A stretch of DNA of 64,000 nucleotides from assembly GCF_000236905.1 (NCBI RefSeq), contig NC_016527.1, positions 186,001 to 250,000 on the forward strand, given 5' to 3'. This DNA is from Tetrapisispora phaffii CBS 4417. Taxonomy: Eukaryota; Ascomycota; Saccharomycetes; Saccharomycetales; Saccharomycetaceae. The notes beneath the pieces are model-generated. The model saw nothing but the letters and a program-made list of their open reading frames with translations, was not told the origin of the DNA and searched no databases. The position numbers were made by a program, and so were the translations under genes. Numbering within the stretch: position 1 is the stretch's first letter; each line of letters opens with the position of its first letter. Below are positions 1 to 10,798 of this stretch, one piece after another.

Positions 1-1
1 C

Positions 2-733
2 GATAATCCAATAGCTCAAGATTATAAAGATAAATTAACCTGTTTGGTAGAAGGTACAGAATTTGTTGAGCCAGAACATCCTGATTTTGATGCTTCTACA
101 TTGACAGCAAATGCAAATTCTGCTTCAAACGGGAACGGCAATGCTTCTGAATCAGAAAATATTCCTTTAGAGAACAGAAGAGGTAACACACCAAAACTAC
201 CTGCTGATCAAAAAGAGAAGAATGAAGCTTATTTCAATGAGTTAGGAAATAAGAATCAATCTAAACCAGATCATTTACCTCCATCTCAAGGTGGTAGATA
301 TCAGGGTTTTGGCAGTGCTCCAGTCAATAACAACCGTGGCGGTAATGCGGATGCTGTCTCTTTTGAAACTCTACAAACTGACCCGTTAGGTACCTTATCT
401 AAAGGTTGGGGTTTGTTTTCAACAGCTGTTCACAAATCCTTTGATGAAGTTACCGAATCTGTAATTAAGCCAAGTTACGAACAATGGCAATCCGGTGAAA
501 TGGCTGATGAAACTAAGAGAGCAGCTGCTCAATTTGGTCAAAAATTTCAAGAAACTACAAGTTATGGTTTTTCTGCATTCTCGAATTTCGCCAAAACCTT
601 GCAAGATCAATATTCAGATTCTTTCGTTAATATGGACACGACTGAACCTTCATTTAATAATAACGTTCCAGAAAGAAGTAAATCCCCAGTCAAAAACGTT
701 ACGAAGGATGAAGAAGATTGGGAACAATTTTAA
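2..733 (+). CDS. GCS1: ADP-ribosylation factor GTPase-activating protein Gcs1, 3' part
   Basis: The frame is open from base 2, so the window edge cuts the gene; 243 C-terminal residues remain. Gcs1 stimulates GTP hydrolysis by Arf1 and Arl1 and acts in Golgi-ER and post-Golgi vesicle traffic. The catalytic zinc-finger ArfGAP domain lies upstream of the window. Visible landmarks match Gcs1: the segment DYKDKLTCLVEGTEFVE near the start, the block around KNQSKPDHLPPSQGGRYQGFG, a conserved amphipathic stretch DPLGTLSKGWGLFSTAV (the lipid-packing sensor region), then ETKRAAAQFGQKFQETTSYG, and an acidic-aromatic end EEDWEQF. The downstream neighbour RTT106 has the same orientation, as expected for the merged YDL226/YNL206 ancestral segment. 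SPS18 is the S. cerevisiae ohnologue, but the length and tail favour GCS1. Confidence 0.93.
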   Translation, partial: DNPIAQDYKDKLTCLVEGTEFVEPEHPDFDASTLTANANSASNGNGNASESENIPLENRRGNTPKLPADQKEKNEAYFNELGNKNQSKPDHLPPSQGGRYQGFGSAPVNNNRGGNADAVSFETLQTDPLGTLSKGWGLFSTAVHKSFDEVTESVIKPSYEQWQSGEMADETKRAAAQFGQKFQETTSYGFSAFSNFAKTLQDQYSDSFVNMDTTEPSFNNNVPERSKSPVKNVTKDEEDWEQF

Positions 734-1221
734 TTCATATAGTATTAATAAATAAATGGTTTATAAATATATTATTTTACTAAATGTATTCTAAGATATA
801 GATAAGATAAGAAAAAAAAGTTATTATCAAGTAAGTGATAAAATATCATTTGCTTCTTTCTCAACCATATGAAGTTTCTTTAGCTAGTTTCAAATTCAAC
901 TAGAAAGATTGATATGATGCGTTAAGAAACAGTTATTCATATAATATAATATCGAAAGTTCAATATGCAGACTATGAATAACATCAACGTTGTTACTCTT
1001 CGAACCTTAAAGACTTTTAGATTATGGCAACTTGAAATTTGATTTCGCGCGTATTTAAAGCAGAAGGAAATAAGAAACTGCAAAATGTATTTAAATAATG
1101 TTGAAACGTTTTTTATCTAAGAACAAAGTCATATAATAGCAATTAGTGGATATTTGGCTCGATTAAGAAGAGGGAAATTTAATATATTGGAGACAAAGTG
1201 TATTAGAATTGGTATATCAAA
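734..1221. other. GCS1-RTT106 intergenic region
   Basis: 488 bp of AT-rich DNA holding the GCS1 3' end and the RTT106 promoter. There is a weak CTAGTT/AACTAG hairpin at 884-903. The HO endonuclease gene, which flanks GCS1 in S. cerevisiae, is not here. No other gene is seen. Confidence 0.6.
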
Positions 1222-2682
1222 ATGAGTCAAGATCTGCTTGATAAATTACCTGCCACACTTAGGGGAAAAGTGGAACAAATTACCAGAGCTTTGCCAAATT
1301 CAAAAGAGATATTCGATGAGTTATATACTTTTGCTTTAGCTGAAGCCAACGAAATTAGTAAAAGAAAGGTTCAGAAGCCAGCTTCTGTTCCTGTGGAAAC
1401 AGCAGGAGTTGATGTCAAAGAAGAAGAAATAATTTTTAATTTAAAGGATGTCACGGTACTATCACCATTGAGAAAAAAATTGAACCTGATATTACATTTA
1501 TCGACCAGTTCGAGGAAGCCAGTATTATCTTTAGCTAAAGATACTAAAATAGAAATGACAATAGAGGATCTAAAAACTAATGTAAAAATGGCTACATTCC
1601 TACCGGTCCCAGAAAAATCAAACATATTTTATATTTTTATTAATTACCAAAAAGCAGCTGATGATGTTTATACTGAACCAATTTTAGCTACAATAAACAA
1701 GGCTGCTATTTTGGATCAATTCAAAACTTCAGGATTGGTCGAAATAGGTGAAGAAGATTTCACCAAGTGCATTGAATTTATGAGAAAACAAGCTATCATG
1801 ACTGGATTTAGAATTTCCGATCCATTTTTTAAAGTTAATCCAGATCAGGATGTTTCTTTCCATGTTGAATGTCATAGAGGTACCAAAGAAGGTACCTTAT
1901 ACTTTTTACCCGATCATATAATTTTTGGGTTCAAGAAACCAATACTTCTGTTTGAATCCGCCGATATAGAGTCGATTACCTACTCCTCCATTACAAGACT
2001 GACATTCAATGTTACACTAATTACAAAAGACGATAGAAAGTTCGAATTCTCAATGATCGATCAGGCAGAATATTCTAAAATAGACGAGTACGTTAAGAGA
2101 AAACAGGTGAAAGATAGATCTATGAGTGAAGAATTGAAAGCAAAGACATCTCATAAAAATCAAGCATCACAAGAAAACCAAGTTTCTTCTTTGCAAGAGG
2201 CTGCTCAACAACTAGCAGAAGGGGAAAACTTAAAGGATATGAATTTAGATTCCGATGATGAAGAAGGAGATGTGAATTTTGAAGCTGAAAGTGAGTTGTC
2301 TGACGGAAGTGACGATGGTGAAGATGACTATGGAGATGACGATGAAGATGAAGAGGAAGGTGCTGATGAAGGTGCTGATGAAGGTGAATACAATGAAAAA
2401 ACTTTTGAGGAAGCTGAAAAGGCTTATCAAGAAGAAAATGATGACGAAGGTGATTCAGAAGATAATGATGAGCGAGAAGATGATGAAAATGATGAATATA
2501 TGCACGATTTTGAAAAAAGAGAGGAACATGGAGAAGAGTTAGAATCAAATATTTCGCCTCAAGAAGGCTTTCCAGTTGATTTGGGATTGGATGACATTCC
2601 AATTGAAATCGACGATGATGAAGATGGTGATAATAATAACGAAGAGGACGATGGCGAAAATTCTGGTGTAGAATATGATTAA
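1222..2682 (+). CDS. RTT106: histone H3-H4 chaperone Rtt106
   Basis: 486 residues; S. cerevisiae Rtt106 is about 455. Rtt106 deposits newly made H3-H4 carrying H3K56 acetylation behind the replication fork with CAF-1, silences heterochromatin, and represses histone genes with HIR. The N-terminal 60 or so residues resemble the dimerisation domain. The middle holds the tandem PH fold: [20 protein letters not shown] followed by [20 protein letters not shown] are typical of the second PH module. From about residue 340 the protein is almost wholly Asp/Glu with [14 protein letters not shown] repeats, the acidic tail usual in histone chaperones. It is convergent with RIO2, as YNL206C and YNL207W are in S. 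cerevisiae, which supports orthology. Confidence 0.93.
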   Translation: MSQDLLDKLPATLRGKVEQITRALPNSKEIFDELYTFALAEANEISKRKVQKPASVPVETAGVDVKEEEIIFNLKDVTVLSPLRKKLNLILHLSTSSRKPVLSLAKDTKIEMTIEDLKTNVKMATFLPVPEKSNIFYIFINYQKAADDVYTEPILATINKAAILDQFKTSGLVEIGEEDFTKCIEFMRKQAIMTGFRISDPFFKVNPDQDVSFHVECHRGTKEGTLYFLPDHIIFGFKKPILLFESADIESITYSSITRLTFNVTLITKDDRKFEFSMIDQAEYSKIDEYVKRKQVKDRSMSEELKAKTSHKNQASQENQVSSLQEAAQQLAEGENLKDMNLDSDDEEGDVNFEAESELSDGSDDGEDDYGDDDEDEEEGADEGADEGEYNEKTFEEAEKAYQEENDDEGDSEDNDEREDDENDEYMHDFEKREEHGEELESNISPQEGFPVDLGLDDIPIEIDDDEDGDNNNEEDDGENSGVEYD

Positions 2683-2833
2683 GCTTGGTCAAAACTGAAC
2701 ACTGACTACTTTGTGAAAGATAACAGTATTTCGAAGTCTATAAAATAATATGTGCGTTGAATATTTTTTCTGTGGAAATTTATTGCGTTTTCATATATGT
2801 AGAGATATATATTAATTTATTCATAATGCATTA

Positions 2834-4123
2834 TTAATCTTCTAAAATATAATTTCCTAATTTATCCATTTTCAAATTACCAACACCGGTTGATAAAGCT
2901 TCGATAATCCTTTCGTTTTCAGATTCTAAACTATCTGCCGAGCTGTCATAATCTTCATCACCAGAACCTTCATCGGACTCTGTGTAGTAATATTCTTCTT
3001 CTTCATCTTCACTTTCCTCATCCTCAACTTCTTCGTTTTCGGATTGCTCATCTTCTTCTTCTAAATTGTAATCGTGCTTCCTCATAGAGCCTACAGCTTC
3101 TTCTAGATCTCTATCACCAGGATGTTTTTTACTAAAGCCTGATGCTTGAACTAACTCGTCTAAATTATCTGATCTTTTTACATCCCTAGAGAAAACTGGA
3201 TATGGATATTTATAACCAGTGCCAAAACCGTCAGTGTCAAACATGGTAGAATCACACTCAGGTTCGTACTTCAATTTTTTTTTGAAAAATCTACGAATTC
3301 CATCGACATCTCTTTTGAAATAAAAATCAGCATCTTTATGTTGAATGGAAATACATTGTGGGAAATCAATCACCACAAATCCACAGTCGTTTTCATCCTC
3401 TACTTCATCCTTTATCATAATGTTAAACTCGTTAAAATCACAATGGATCAAACCACTATTCGCTAGCTGCAATATGAATTTCATTAAATCGCTGTATAAT
3501 TTAGGGATATCTTTATGCTTCCTTAGTCTTCTCATTGGATAACCTCTAATCAATTCCATGACGATAACATGACGGGAGTTATCGAATGGTTCAGGAACTT
3601 TGAAACCTTTTGTGTATAATAAAGACATGAACTGGTATTCCTTGTTAGCTGCTAACTTTGACAAGTTCATCCAGTTTGTACCCTGATTACTTCTTCTCAA
3701 ATAGTCTCTATTGTTTTTAACGGTATGAAAAGAGGTTCTACCTAGTCTATGTATCTTCAAAACTCTCTTATTACCATTTTTGTCACTTCCTTCATAAATA
3801 TCGGATTCCTTACCGACACCAATAGTACCACCTATTGAATAAACTGTATCTTTGTTTAGGAGAGACTTCAAAGCAAGATAATCGATACCGTTATAAGTCA
3901 ATCTAAAACCATCATATTTTGCATTTCTCAATCTTGACACCAGTTTCAGCTTTGCCAAGTCACCAAGGGATCTATTGGTACCGGATTGTGATTTTAAACC
4001 AGATAATTGGAAAATAAGTTGTATTGGGACAACTTCATGATTCCTTGAACCTTGCTCTACAGCTTGCAGAGTACGGAAGTCGTCCGGTGCCAAATATCTC
4101 ATGTGCGAAGTATCCAATTTCAT
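2834..4123 (-). CDS. RIO2: atypical protein kinase/ATPase Rio2, 40S subunit maturation
   Basis: 429 residues, the usual length. Rio2 joins late pre-40S particles and its ATPase cycle drives their cytoplasmic release and 20S pre-rRNA processing. Order of parts: an N-terminal winged helix (about 1-90); the flexible P-loop GVGKES at about 102-107; ATP-contact lysine in VLKIHR (K123); hinge MELIRGYP (about 189-196); catalytic loop HCDFNEFN (D229, N234); and the RIO2-type metal motif IDFPQ (D253), whose aspartate is phosphorylated in the reaction cycle. The last 90 residues are strongly acidic. The promoter carries an RRPE at 4313-4323, the element of ribosome-biogenesis genes. The 3' end converges on RTT106. 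Confidence 0.96.
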   Translation of the reverse strand: MKLDTSHMRYLAPDDFRTLQAVEQGSRNHEVVPIQLIFQLSGLKSQSGTNRSLGDLAKLKLVSRLRNAKYDGFRLTYNGIDYLALKSLLNKDTVYSIGGTIGVGKESDIYEGSDKNGNKRVLKIHRLGRTSFHTVKNNRDYLRRSNQGTNWMNLSKLAANKEYQFMSLLYTKGFKVPEPFDNSRHVIVMELIRGYPMRRLRKHKDIPKLYSDLMKFILQLANSGLIHCDFNEFNIMIKDEVEDENDCGFVVIDFPQCISIQHKDADFYFKRDVDGIRRFFKKKLKYEPECDSTMFDTDGFGTGYKYPYPVFSRDVKRSDNLDELVQASGFSKKHPGDRDLEEAVGSMRKHDYNLEEEDEQSENEEVEDEESEDEEEEYYYTESDEGSGDEDYDSSADSLESENERIIEALSTGVGNLKMDKLGNYILED

Positions 4124-4597
4124 GTTTGTTTTCTTAGCGTATAACTGGCTTTGAAGATTAGGTTTCTTTTAACAGTAAGAGATTAAATATACTTATTTGA
4201 GAGTAGCGAAGAGAGTAAGTTCCGGAGAGTAGTATGGATCTTGTGTATCATGAATAACTTTTATATAAATAACTTTAGTTAACTCATCTCTATTTTTCCA
4301 GCGATAAGCTTCTGAAAAATTTTATAGCGGTCATTTACCCGATAATAAAGAAATAAACCACTATTAATACAGTGTAAGAGCCATAGAGATAGAAGAATCG
4401 TACATAGACGGCACTTAAATAAATTAATGTGTTTCAGATGAGGCTATAATTGACTATTATTGTGCTATGATTTTCATTAGAAGTGGAATACATAGTTGTA
4501 TATATATAGAGAGATATATGTGCATGCTGACGTTTCTTTTTCTTGTGCAGAAAAGTATTAAAGAAACGATCGGGTAGGGAAATTCCAGCTGTGTGGA
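4124..4597. other. RIO2 promoter / YNL208W 3' region
   Basis: 474 bp between two minus-strand genes. It carries the RRPE and Reb1 motifs listed separately and imperfect ATATAT/GAGA stretches at about 4500-4518. No gene is seen. Confidence 0.6.
4313..4341. promoter_or_regulatory. RRPE (4313-4323) and Reb1 site (4335-4341) of RIO2
   Basis: TGAAAAATTTT is an exact ribosomal-RNA-processing element (RRPE, bound by Stb3). TTACCCG 12 bp away is the Reb1 core. They lie about 190-218 bp upstream of the RIO2 start, the normal distance for ribosome-biogenesis promoters. A PAC-like AGCGATAAGC at about 4300 sits beside them but departs from GCGATGAG. Confidence 0.55.
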
Positions 4598-5020
4598 TTA
4601 CCAACGACGACCTGGGCCGCCTGGACCATTTGGACCGCCTGGACCTCCTGGACCACTTGGACCACCTGGGACACCTGGGCCACTTGGGCCGCCTTGTTGG
4701 CCATGATGGTGAGAATTGTGGCTAGTGAGCTTGTTGGCCAGCATGGCACCACCGATTGCACCAGCAATACCACCTAGGGTCGAATGACGGCCAGAAACCT
4801 TAGAACCGACGACTGCACCAGCGCCACCACCTAAGACGGTACTCATTAAGCCTCTTTCACTGGATTGACCTTGTTGCTGACCATTGTACTGACCTTGTTG
4901 CTGGCCATTGTACTGCCTGTTATCATTGTATTGGCCTTGCTGTTGCTGTTGTTGGCCGTTGTTGTTATAAGGCTGGTAAGTGGCCTGTTGGTTTTCTTGA
5001 TAATATTCGTTAGCTGACAT
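4598..5020 (-). CDS. YNL208W-like Gln- and Gly/Pro-rich protein
   Basis: 140 residues; the S. cerevisiae homologue YNL208W is 199 and its molecular role is not established. The start MSANEYYQ and the block SERGLMSTVLGGGAGAVVGSK, then GGIAGAIGGAMLANKL, match that family: a glycine-rich hydrophobic segment (about 55-95) resembling a glycine-zipper. It is preceded by a Q/N/G-rich stretch with QQQGQYN repeats (about 20-52) and followed by a His patch and a collagen-like GGP/GPG repeat tract (about 108-138) ending in RRW. The repeat tract is shorter than in S. cerevisiae, probably through repeat-number change. It follows RIO2 as in S. cerevisiae, but SSB2, its other neighbour there, is absent: the ancestral block ends here. 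Confidence 0.85.
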   Translation of the reverse strand: MSANEYYQENQQATYQPYNNNGQQQQQQGQYNDNRQYNGQQQGQYNGQQQGQSSERGLMSTVLGGGAGAVVGSKVSGRHSTLGGIAGAIGGAMLANKLTSHNSHHHGQQGGPSGPGVPGGPSGPGGPGGPNGPGGPGRRW

Positions 5021-6291
5021 TGTTAATAAAACTTGATGCTGTTTCTGAAGACCTGTAAAATAAGCAATGAAACAAGCTTAACCGATGAACAAATGACAAT
5101 CGACAGAAGACAATAAATAAATAAAAAAGTATCCGAACGAATTATTTATGTTACTTAAATATAAATTCAACAGTTGATCTAGAACTAAAAACTATAGAAC
5201 TTCATACATAACTATTTCCTTGCCTCTCCCCCTCTACCATTTTACCTTACGTACAGACTACTTCTCTACTTCCCGCACAATTCTTGCCTTAGAACATCCA
5301 CGATATCTGATTCCAGTTCATATGTCTTCAAACAAAACCATAGTTAACACAATTACGAAAACCTCTAAAACGTTTAATGACCGTTATATCACAAGTCTTG
5401 GCAGAGCCCTCGTCCACACTTCCCCTACAGAACATAACATAGTTCATCGCAGTATAACTGCGCAGCATGACTGTGCATTCCCTGTCAGTGTGCGGATGTC
5501 GATACAAAAGAACCTCAGTAGCAAGCGTGTGTATCGCGCTCACCCGGCCGTTTCTATCTCGTTTTAATTTCTCGAGACGGCATTCTGCGAGGAATGTCAG
5601 ACATTGTCAAAACATTACAATAAAAAGAAATAAGATTAAATTAGTAGCTGCGGATGCTGTCTTGCTCTCCAGATCCCGGGCAATTTTTCGCATTGCTCTT
5701 ACGTATTGGAATTTCGAAAACATTTCTGCGTCATCACTATGTAATGCAATGACATGTGAGGGGGGTGGGTGGGTGGGGGTGTGCTTCGTACGTGTTTCGG
5801 AAATTAATATGTAAAATAGTTGGTGAAGAGAATAAGTATTAATATTATGGGTCGCCAAGCCTCGATCCTTTTCCTTGATCTTTAATATTGGTTGATTCGA
5901 GGTACTTGAAACTGTGCGGGTGGTTACATTGACCAACTCTATATTTAGTGTTAAAAGAGAAACCGTTATCGATATTTGAAGTGAAGAGAACAAGGTTGTG
6001 ATTTAAAAATAGACTTCCATGTTACATGAATGCTTAATAATTAGTCTTGTTATATGCTTTTTTCCTGTGTAATTTTTTTTTTATGTTTTGGTTATAATAT
6101 GAGTTATGGGAATAAGTCAAAGGAACCATGGCAGTTGAGATGTATACAATACATTCATTTCAAAAACATGAAATAAAAAAATTTCGTTATGGTGCAATCT
6201 TTTAAAGAAGAATAAACTCTTACAAATAAATAAGTCGGTTTAGGGAATAAATTGACATTATAAATATTACAAAGACCTACATAAAATAGTC
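5021..6291. other. YNL208W promoter / STU2 3' region, synteny breakpoint
   Basis: 1.27 kb joining two ancestral blocks (YNL20x and YLR04x). Reading frames of 115-128 codons occur but lack an ATG at a sensible place, low-complexity continuity or any recognisable family. A strong G-quadruplex motif at 5760-5779 and a perfect 11-bp ARS consensus match at 6079-6089 are notable. Confidence 0.5.
5760..5779 (+). repeat. G-quadruplex motif
   Basis: Four G-runs of 6, 3, 3 and 5 guanines separated by single T residues, the most stable class of predicted G-quadruplex. It also looks like a short stretch of yeast telomeric TG repeat. Confidence 0.7.
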
Positions 6292-8943
6292 TTACTCTCT
6301 TGTTTTTGCTCTCATTCTTTCAATTCTAGCTTTCAATTGAGAGGTCACTTCTGCAGCACGTTTCCAACTTTCCTCATTGACAAAGGTATCGTTTACATTA
6401 GCGTTCGAATCTATTTTTAATAAATCTACACGATGTGGCAGATCTTCACTCGACGTACTGTCTTTCCTAGTGTGATTATTATGTTCGTGGTTTTCATTGA
6501 TATGAGATCGTTCAGATGATAAAGTCGGTCTTGCTGACATGGTACGAGATGGTGCTTGACTGTGAGCCAACAACGAGGAACGTCTGTTAGTCGGCGTATT
6601 ACCGTTCAACTCTGCCATATGAGACATTCTATCTTGTAGTTTATTTAGCTGTAGATCTTTCTGCCTTAATTGCAAGTTTTTATCGTGTAATGTTGTTTGA
6701 GAGTTTTTCAGTTGTTCTTTTAGAACTTCTATCTCATTCATTAATACATTATACTTATTTTGTACATTGTTCAATTGATCTATCAACTCATGTTTTTCCT
6801 TTAACCATACATGCTTTTCTTTTTTCAAATTCTCGACTTCAATCTCTAACTTGATCCTCTTTTCTTCGTTTTCAATCTGATTATCCTCCGTATTTGATCT
6901 TTTGTTATTAATACTAAATAGATTACTATTCATATTGTTCGGAATATTACCATTAAGATTATTGTTACTTAAATTACCATTTTTTAATGTTATATTTGGT
7001 AATGCTATAACTGGACTTTGAGTCATATGCAGAGGGGAATTAGCTTTATTAGATAGTTTTTTCAATGGAGAAGAGGGACCACGTTTTGATGGTAATAGTG
7101 AATTGCTGTTACTGTTGTTCATAGATGAAGACGTTGTCGTCCCTGTTTTCTCCCTACTTTCAGGAATATTTTCTAGGATATTAGGCAAAGTATTAATCAA
7201 TTCGGTAATCTTCTTTTTTTTCATGCTGTCGAATTTTTCGTATGAATCTCTAATTTCATCATTGTTAGAAAATATTTTACTTATCAAAGCAAAAGCTTCA
7301 AACCCAGAAGCTCTGATCGTGGGTTGCGTATCATTCACAATTTTGATGACAATTGGTAAAATATCTGAATCTAAATAGGCAGATAAAATTCTTTCACTAT
7401 CATTTCTAAAATAATGTTTTAAAATATGATTAAACAGGTTTGTTGTCTCGAATCGTATTTGAGGAATCTTATTTTTCATGAATTTTAATATTTCTTGAAG
7501 CATATCTTCGTTATTTAGGTTCATGCTTTTCGAACCATTTGAAATTGGGTTGTAATATTTTACCAATATATATAGTGTACTCCTAATAGCTTCAATTACG
7601 CTCGGTTTTTTCTCCTTAGTTCTTTCTAACAAAGGAACAAAACATATATTGACTAACGCCTTGTTGAAACCTGGTAATCTTAATTTCTCCAAAATAATAC
7701 AGATTGATTGAGAAGCGATTGTCACAGCTTGAACATTTGCATCTTTATGAATGATACTGGATAAAATAGAGATTAGATTTGAATAATCTTGACCTGAATT
7801 TTTCAATTTTTTCACTTTAACCAATAAATTATCATGCAGTTCTTGCAAAACTTCAACTCTATCTTTCCATTTTACTGACGCTATTCTTTCGTTAAAATTT
7901 TCTGGCAATTTATCTAAGATTGTTTCTTCTTTTAATAAAGTGAATGGATCTACATCTACTTTATTTTTTGTAATATTATAATTATTGTTATTGCTATTCC
8001 CAAGCTTGGTATTTTTAGCGGAATTTAAAGTGGCATTAATGTCCATATTTGTATCACCATCATCATCTACTTGGAAATCTTGTTTAGCTACATTATTTTT
8101 GTAATCAGTATAAAAATAAATTATCTCATCATCTAAATTTGCACTAGAGTTTGAAATTGCTTTAAGCTCTTCACCGCTATTTAATTTATCGAATAACTTA
8201 TCTAAATCTCTTTGTTGAATTGATTTCAATTTATCTAATAAAATATCTTGAATTAAGAGCTTATTTCTACCAATTTTATCGTATATTTGTAAAATCAGAT
8301 CAATTGATTGAGATCTAATATTTTTATCAGCATTAGATGTGAAAGTCGGTAAGACCTCTAGAAGCTCTATTAAAAATGAATTTGGATTATTGAATATTTT
8401 ATTCAGTTCAATATGATCAAATTTGAAATTATTAATTAAATTTGTTATAGTGATTAAAGAAGATAGAATGACTTTTGGTAATTTTTTAACTTTCAAAAAA
8501 TTAATAATAGTAAATTCCATTATTTTTTCAATTGATATATCGAATGATGTGATTAATAAAATACATTTAATTGAATTTTTTTTGGTTAATAATCTTGACG
8601 AAGTGATACCTTTTTCGATTAACAATGGGATCCAATTTTCTATCAAACTCTCAATTGATATTAGTTTTTGGACATCTGCAGTATGACCCGTATAATACTT
8701 TTGCAATAAAGAAAGTAATGCACCAATAGCCTTCTCCAAAGCAATGACATTTGGGTCAGACAAATAAATTTGAAATAAAGAAACATCCTTCAAATAGATA
8801 TTAAATTCTTTTATTTTTATATTTTTATTATCAAATTTTGAAGTTAATTCCTCATAACCTAATAACCTTGCTTTCCAAACTTTATTATCTAATTTCTGTT
8901 CTAGTGGTAGAGTAGAAAAATCTACCTCATCGTTGTTACTCAT
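6292..8943 (-). CDS. STU2: XMAP215-family microtubule polymerase Stu2
   Basis: 883 residues from the ATG at 8943 (S. cerevisiae 888). The frame runs three codons further upstream but only to a GTG. Stu2 adds tubulin at microtubule plus ends and acts at kinetochores and spindle poles. TOG1 spans about 1-250 (start MSNNDEVDFSTLPLEQKL; KVWKARLLGYEEL). TOG2 spans about 340-590, beginning LPENFNERIASVKWKDRVE, and includes the conserved ERTKEKKPSVIEAIR. A Ser/Asn/Lys-rich basic linker with PSKRGPSSPLKK follows, then the dimerising coiled coil at about 690-775, and a C-terminal tail ending in a basic helix. Only two TOG domains are present, as in all fungi. Asparagine-rich insertions (NSNNNNYN) make the linkers longer than usual. 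Confidence 0.96.
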   Translation of the reverse strand: MSNNDEVDFSTLPLEQKLDNKVWKARLLGYEELTSKFDNKNIKIKEFNIYLKDVSLFQIYLSDPNVIALEKAIGALLSLLQKYYTGHTADVQKLISIESLIENWIPLLIEKGITSSRLLTKKNSIKCILLITSFDISIEKIMEFTIINFLKVKKLPKVILSSLITITNLINNFKFDHIELNKIFNNPNSFLIELLEVLPTFTSNADKNIRSQSIDLILQIYDKIGRNKLLIQDILLDKLKSIQQRDLDKLFDKLNSGEELKAISNSSANLDDEIIYFYTDYKNNVAKQDFQVDDDGDTNMDINATLNSAKNTKLGNSNNNNYNITKNKVDVDPFTLLKEETILDKLPENFNERIASVKWKDRVEVLQELHDNLLVKVKKLKNSGQDYSNLISILSSIIHKDANVQAVTIASQSICIILEKLRLPGFNKALVNICFVPLLERTKEKKPSVIEAIRSTLYILVKYYNPISNGSKSMNLNNEDMLQEILKFMKNKIPQIRFETTNLFNHILKHYFRNDSERILSAYLDSDILPIVIKIVNDTQPTIRASGFEAFALISKIFSNNDEIRDSYEKFDSMKKKKITELINTLPNILENIPESREKTGTTTSSSMNNSNSNSLLPSKRGPSSPLKKLSNKANSPLHMTQSPVIALPNITLKNGNLSNNNLNGNIPNNMNSNLFSINNKRSNTEDNQIENEEKRIKLEIEVENLKKEKHVWLKEKHELIDQLNNVQNKYNVLMNEIEVLKEQLKNSQTTLHDKNLQLRQKDLQLNKLQDRMSHMAELNGNTPTNRRSSLLAHSQAPSRTMSARPTLSSERSHINENHEHNNHTRKDSTSSEDLPHRVDLLKIDSNANVNDTFVNEESWKRAAEVTSQLKARIERMRAKTRE

Positions 8944-9610
8944 GGTTAGCACACGCTGTCTGACAATTTCCCTGTTTTATCACGTTTATTACTTTCTTTT
9001 CGTATTCCTTTTCCAAATAGAAAACGAACAAAAAAATTTAACTTAGTTCAAGTTTCGAAATAATATTGAATTTGAAGAGTTATGAACTGTTTCGATGTTA
9101 CATCATATTATTTGAATTCAATATAATTATTATTATTGATCGTATGAATTGTTTATTTCTCCAGCGTGTAATAATAATATCATTTAAATTAATGAGTACA
9201 ACTAGATCGCGAAATGAAGAAGAACAAAAACAAAAACAAAAACAAAAAAACAAACAAAACAAAACGGTTACCCGCTCAAACCTATTATTGTATCGACAAG
9301 GAAAAGATGATTGATGGGCGGTTAAAAAAACTACCCATGCATGTCACATGATATCAATATCAAAACATAAACAATTCCGTTTATGTTCCATCGACGGGAT
9401 GCACGGTTAAACCAACGAATGCATAGACATGTTAAAACGCATCTTGTTAACATATCTGTATAAACAACCAAACATTCATTTAGGACAACATACTAACCTT
9501 CTCTAATTACTACTCTAACCTTTGAAAAAGGACCCAGTAATAAATTCTTGAACAGTTAACAACAAGAAAGTAATAAAGGAGATTAAAAACAGTTATGAAG
9601 TGTATATATC

Positions 9611-9638
9611 ATATATATATATATATGTGTGTGTGTGA
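9611..9638. repeat. AT/GT dinucleotide tract
   Basis: An alternating (AT)n run passes directly into (GT)n. Simple microsatellite. Confidence 0.8.
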
Positions 9639-10798
9639 TATATTATCAGCATTGGCGGTTAAAATGAAAATCATATACATTCATTGTAGAAAGATACTAT
9701 TACTTTGAAAGCATAATAAGCACACAGACTCAAGTTGCATTAAATCTTTTATGCTGACAGAACTCACAGTTACCCTGTATCATTGTTTGTGTCACTAGTT
9801 AGCCGCCCTTATTTTTTAAAAGCATCATATACTCAGAACATACCCATAAGCAACAGAATTGCTAAATTTGATTGTGCTCACCTCACAACTACCATCGCCC
9901 CCAACACAGTGTTCGTGAAAAAGTACAGAATACAGACACCATGTGCGTATAAGTTGTCATTTTTTGAAAGATGAGCCATGCAATTACCCGAACACAAATG
10001 ATTTTTTAGTACTCCAGTGGCCGTTGGGAAAAGAAGCAGCAGCAGCGGCAAGAATGTACTGCAGTGAGATGGACAAACAAGAAATTCAAAAGGGGAAATA
10101 ATTCACTTGCGTCTGTTTCTGGGCAAAATTAATCAATAGCCCATCTCGATTACCATTCACTGCTTGGTAATATGATCTTACCACACAAACTCTCCTTTCT
10201 GCTCTTACTAATAACACTCAACATACATAACATATAACATCATTGGTCTAGAAGTGACTACGATAATTGAATAAACTAACCAAAAGGTCGGACCAGGTAA
10301 AGCTGCTTGCTACCTATCGATTCTTGTTGTTAGCGATTGTCACTGTACGATATTATTATTATTATTTCAACAATAAAATCATCTGGCAGTATGTAACACA
10401 TTAGTTGGTAGCAGGCCAAAAAACATAACGTAGTGCAATGTAACCAACCAACATAGGGTACGAACTGCGCTGGTAAAGGTTTGATGAATGAACAGAACTT
10501 TATTACAGTATTTTAATCCTCTCTTTCTTTTCGTTCACTCTTCTCACCTTGAGGGATGGGGTGTTATGATCAAGGTATATAACATATAAAGTTTTGATTT
10601 CCTTGAAAACCATTAATTAAATTTCATCTTTCTGTATACCTTTCTCTCTAAATTTAGTGTGTGCGTGTTGTGTTTTAACGAATACGTATGGAAACTTATT
10701 TCGTTTCTCGAGGTGTAACTATACTATAGATTGTCGAAATAGAACAAAAAAAAACATACTGAATTATTGGAAATCATATTCATATTCATATAGGATTA

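Noticed and set aside
2120..2692. 190-codon frame antisense to RTT106
   Set aside because: His/Leu-rich mirror of the acidic GAT/GAA codons of RTT106; a shadow.
5220..5993. Overlapping 115-128 codon frames in the YNL208W-STU2 gap
   Set aside because: Composition is that of random AT-rich DNA, starts are poor, and no conserved motif is seen.
9343..9430. CDEI-like GTCACATG followed by AT-rich DNA, a possible centromere
   Set aside because: The following 80 bp are not extremely AT-rich and there is no CDEIII-like motif at the right distance; a Cbf1 site is simpler.
9491..9497. TACTAAC heptamer in the STU2-thioredoxin gap
   Set aside because: No 5' splice site or exon to go with it; expected by chance a few times per window.
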